From: Rana temporaria
Lineage: Eukaryota > Chordata > Amphibia > Anura > Ranidae
Reading direction: 5' to 3'
Assembly: GCF_905171775.1 (NCBI RefSeq)
Contig: NC_053492.1
Location: 328,440,720-328,504,719 of the forward strand
Length of the DNA stretch: 64,000 bases
In this document: in pieces, positions 63,931 to 64,000 of the stretch
How the letters are laid out: each line of letters opens with the position of its first letter
Position numbering within the stretch: position 1 is the first letter of the stretch
Made by a program: the position numbers and the translations under genes
The notes under the pieces: generated by a model
Databases searched by the model: none
Seen by the model: the letters and a program-made list of their open reading frames with translations, nothing else
Told to the model about the DNA's origin: nothing

Positions 63931-64000
63931 CAAAAATTTATGTCCTTAGAAATCTTGAAGGTGGTGATTGGTTTTCGGGGTCTCATCCGCGGCTAGGCTC
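63931..64000. repeat. Inverted turn of the ~390-bp unit
   Basis: After ccttcaagatttgtgtgag the sequence runs back as the inverse of the preceding part (tatgtccttagaaatcttgaagg..cgcggctaggctc). The tandem array thus meets an inverted copy near 63930. Confidence 0.75.

Larger units (their letters stand above)
61967..64000. mobile_element. TTAA-flanked element with internal tandem units, runs off the window
   Basis: It starts after ttaa (61963-61966) with ccacttaagccccgg, the terminus type of the MITE at 22772. The block gagcttttctttgatgg..ttttgcgatata follows, then ~390-bp tandem units. The right end lies outside the window. Confidence 0.7.

Noticed and set aside
1..64000. tRNA, rRNA, riboswitch or host gene exons
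   Set aside because: I found no cloverleaf with A/B boxes in functional spacing, no rRNA core sequence, and no splice-bounded conserved exon. Every coding similarity belongs to a transposon.

Overview
The window is eukaryotic and repeat-derived throughout. I found no host gene, rRNA, tRNA or prokaryotic gene organisation. CR1-like, L1/Tx1-like, DIRS-like, Ty3/gypsy, BED-finger hAT and many TAA-, TA- or TTAA-flanked MITEs occur together, and the CR1 3' tail and TTAA elements look like those of frogs. I therefore infer an amphibian, probably a ranid frog. That attribution rests on remembered repeat families, not on a search.

The backbone from about 5.6 kb to 60 kb is a single CR1-like LINE on the minus strand. 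It is broken into twelve segments that rejoin in the correct protein order: ORF1 coiled coil, GDSL esterase, endonuclease, reverse transcriptase, C-terminal tail, 3' end. Everything between the segments was inserted into it, and most insertions are bounded by target-site duplications (TSDs).

From left to right. 0-5.6 kb holds a degraded L1/Tx1 LINE on the minus strand, cut by MITEs, then a GC-rich foldback element. 6.2-14.6 kb is hAT copy 1, with transposase on the minus strand and large tandem arrays on both sides. 15.1-16.7 kb holds a 5'-truncated L1 and a MITE. 17.0-22.7 kb is a decayed DIRS-like element. 22.8-24.2 kb holds two MITEs. 24.3-33.0 kb is a structurally intact Ty3/gypsy element on the minus strand with almost identical LTRs. 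33.5-34.6 kb is a solo LTR. 34.7-38.0 kb is a MITE split by an L1/Tx1 LINE. 38.1-38.8 kb is another MITE. 39.5-46.9 kb is hAT copy 2 and 47.5-59.4 kb is hAT copy 3; copy 3 contains a foldback hAT, inside it a further hAT-type element, inside it a TTAA element, and inside that a 10-bp minisatellite. 60.5-64 kb holds a MITE fragment, a GC-rich foldback relative and a TTAA-flanked element with ~390-bp tandem units running off the window.

The only apparently complete protein-coding unit is the gypsy gag-pol. The three hAT siblings share one architecture: 8-bp TSD, TAGGGATGAG ends, CCAAT hairpins, TATA box, 5' tandem array with a 44-bp base unit, BED-finger transposase, and a 3' array of ~131 bp around a GCCCCTGT..ACAGGGGC palindrome. 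They differ in which parts have decayed.
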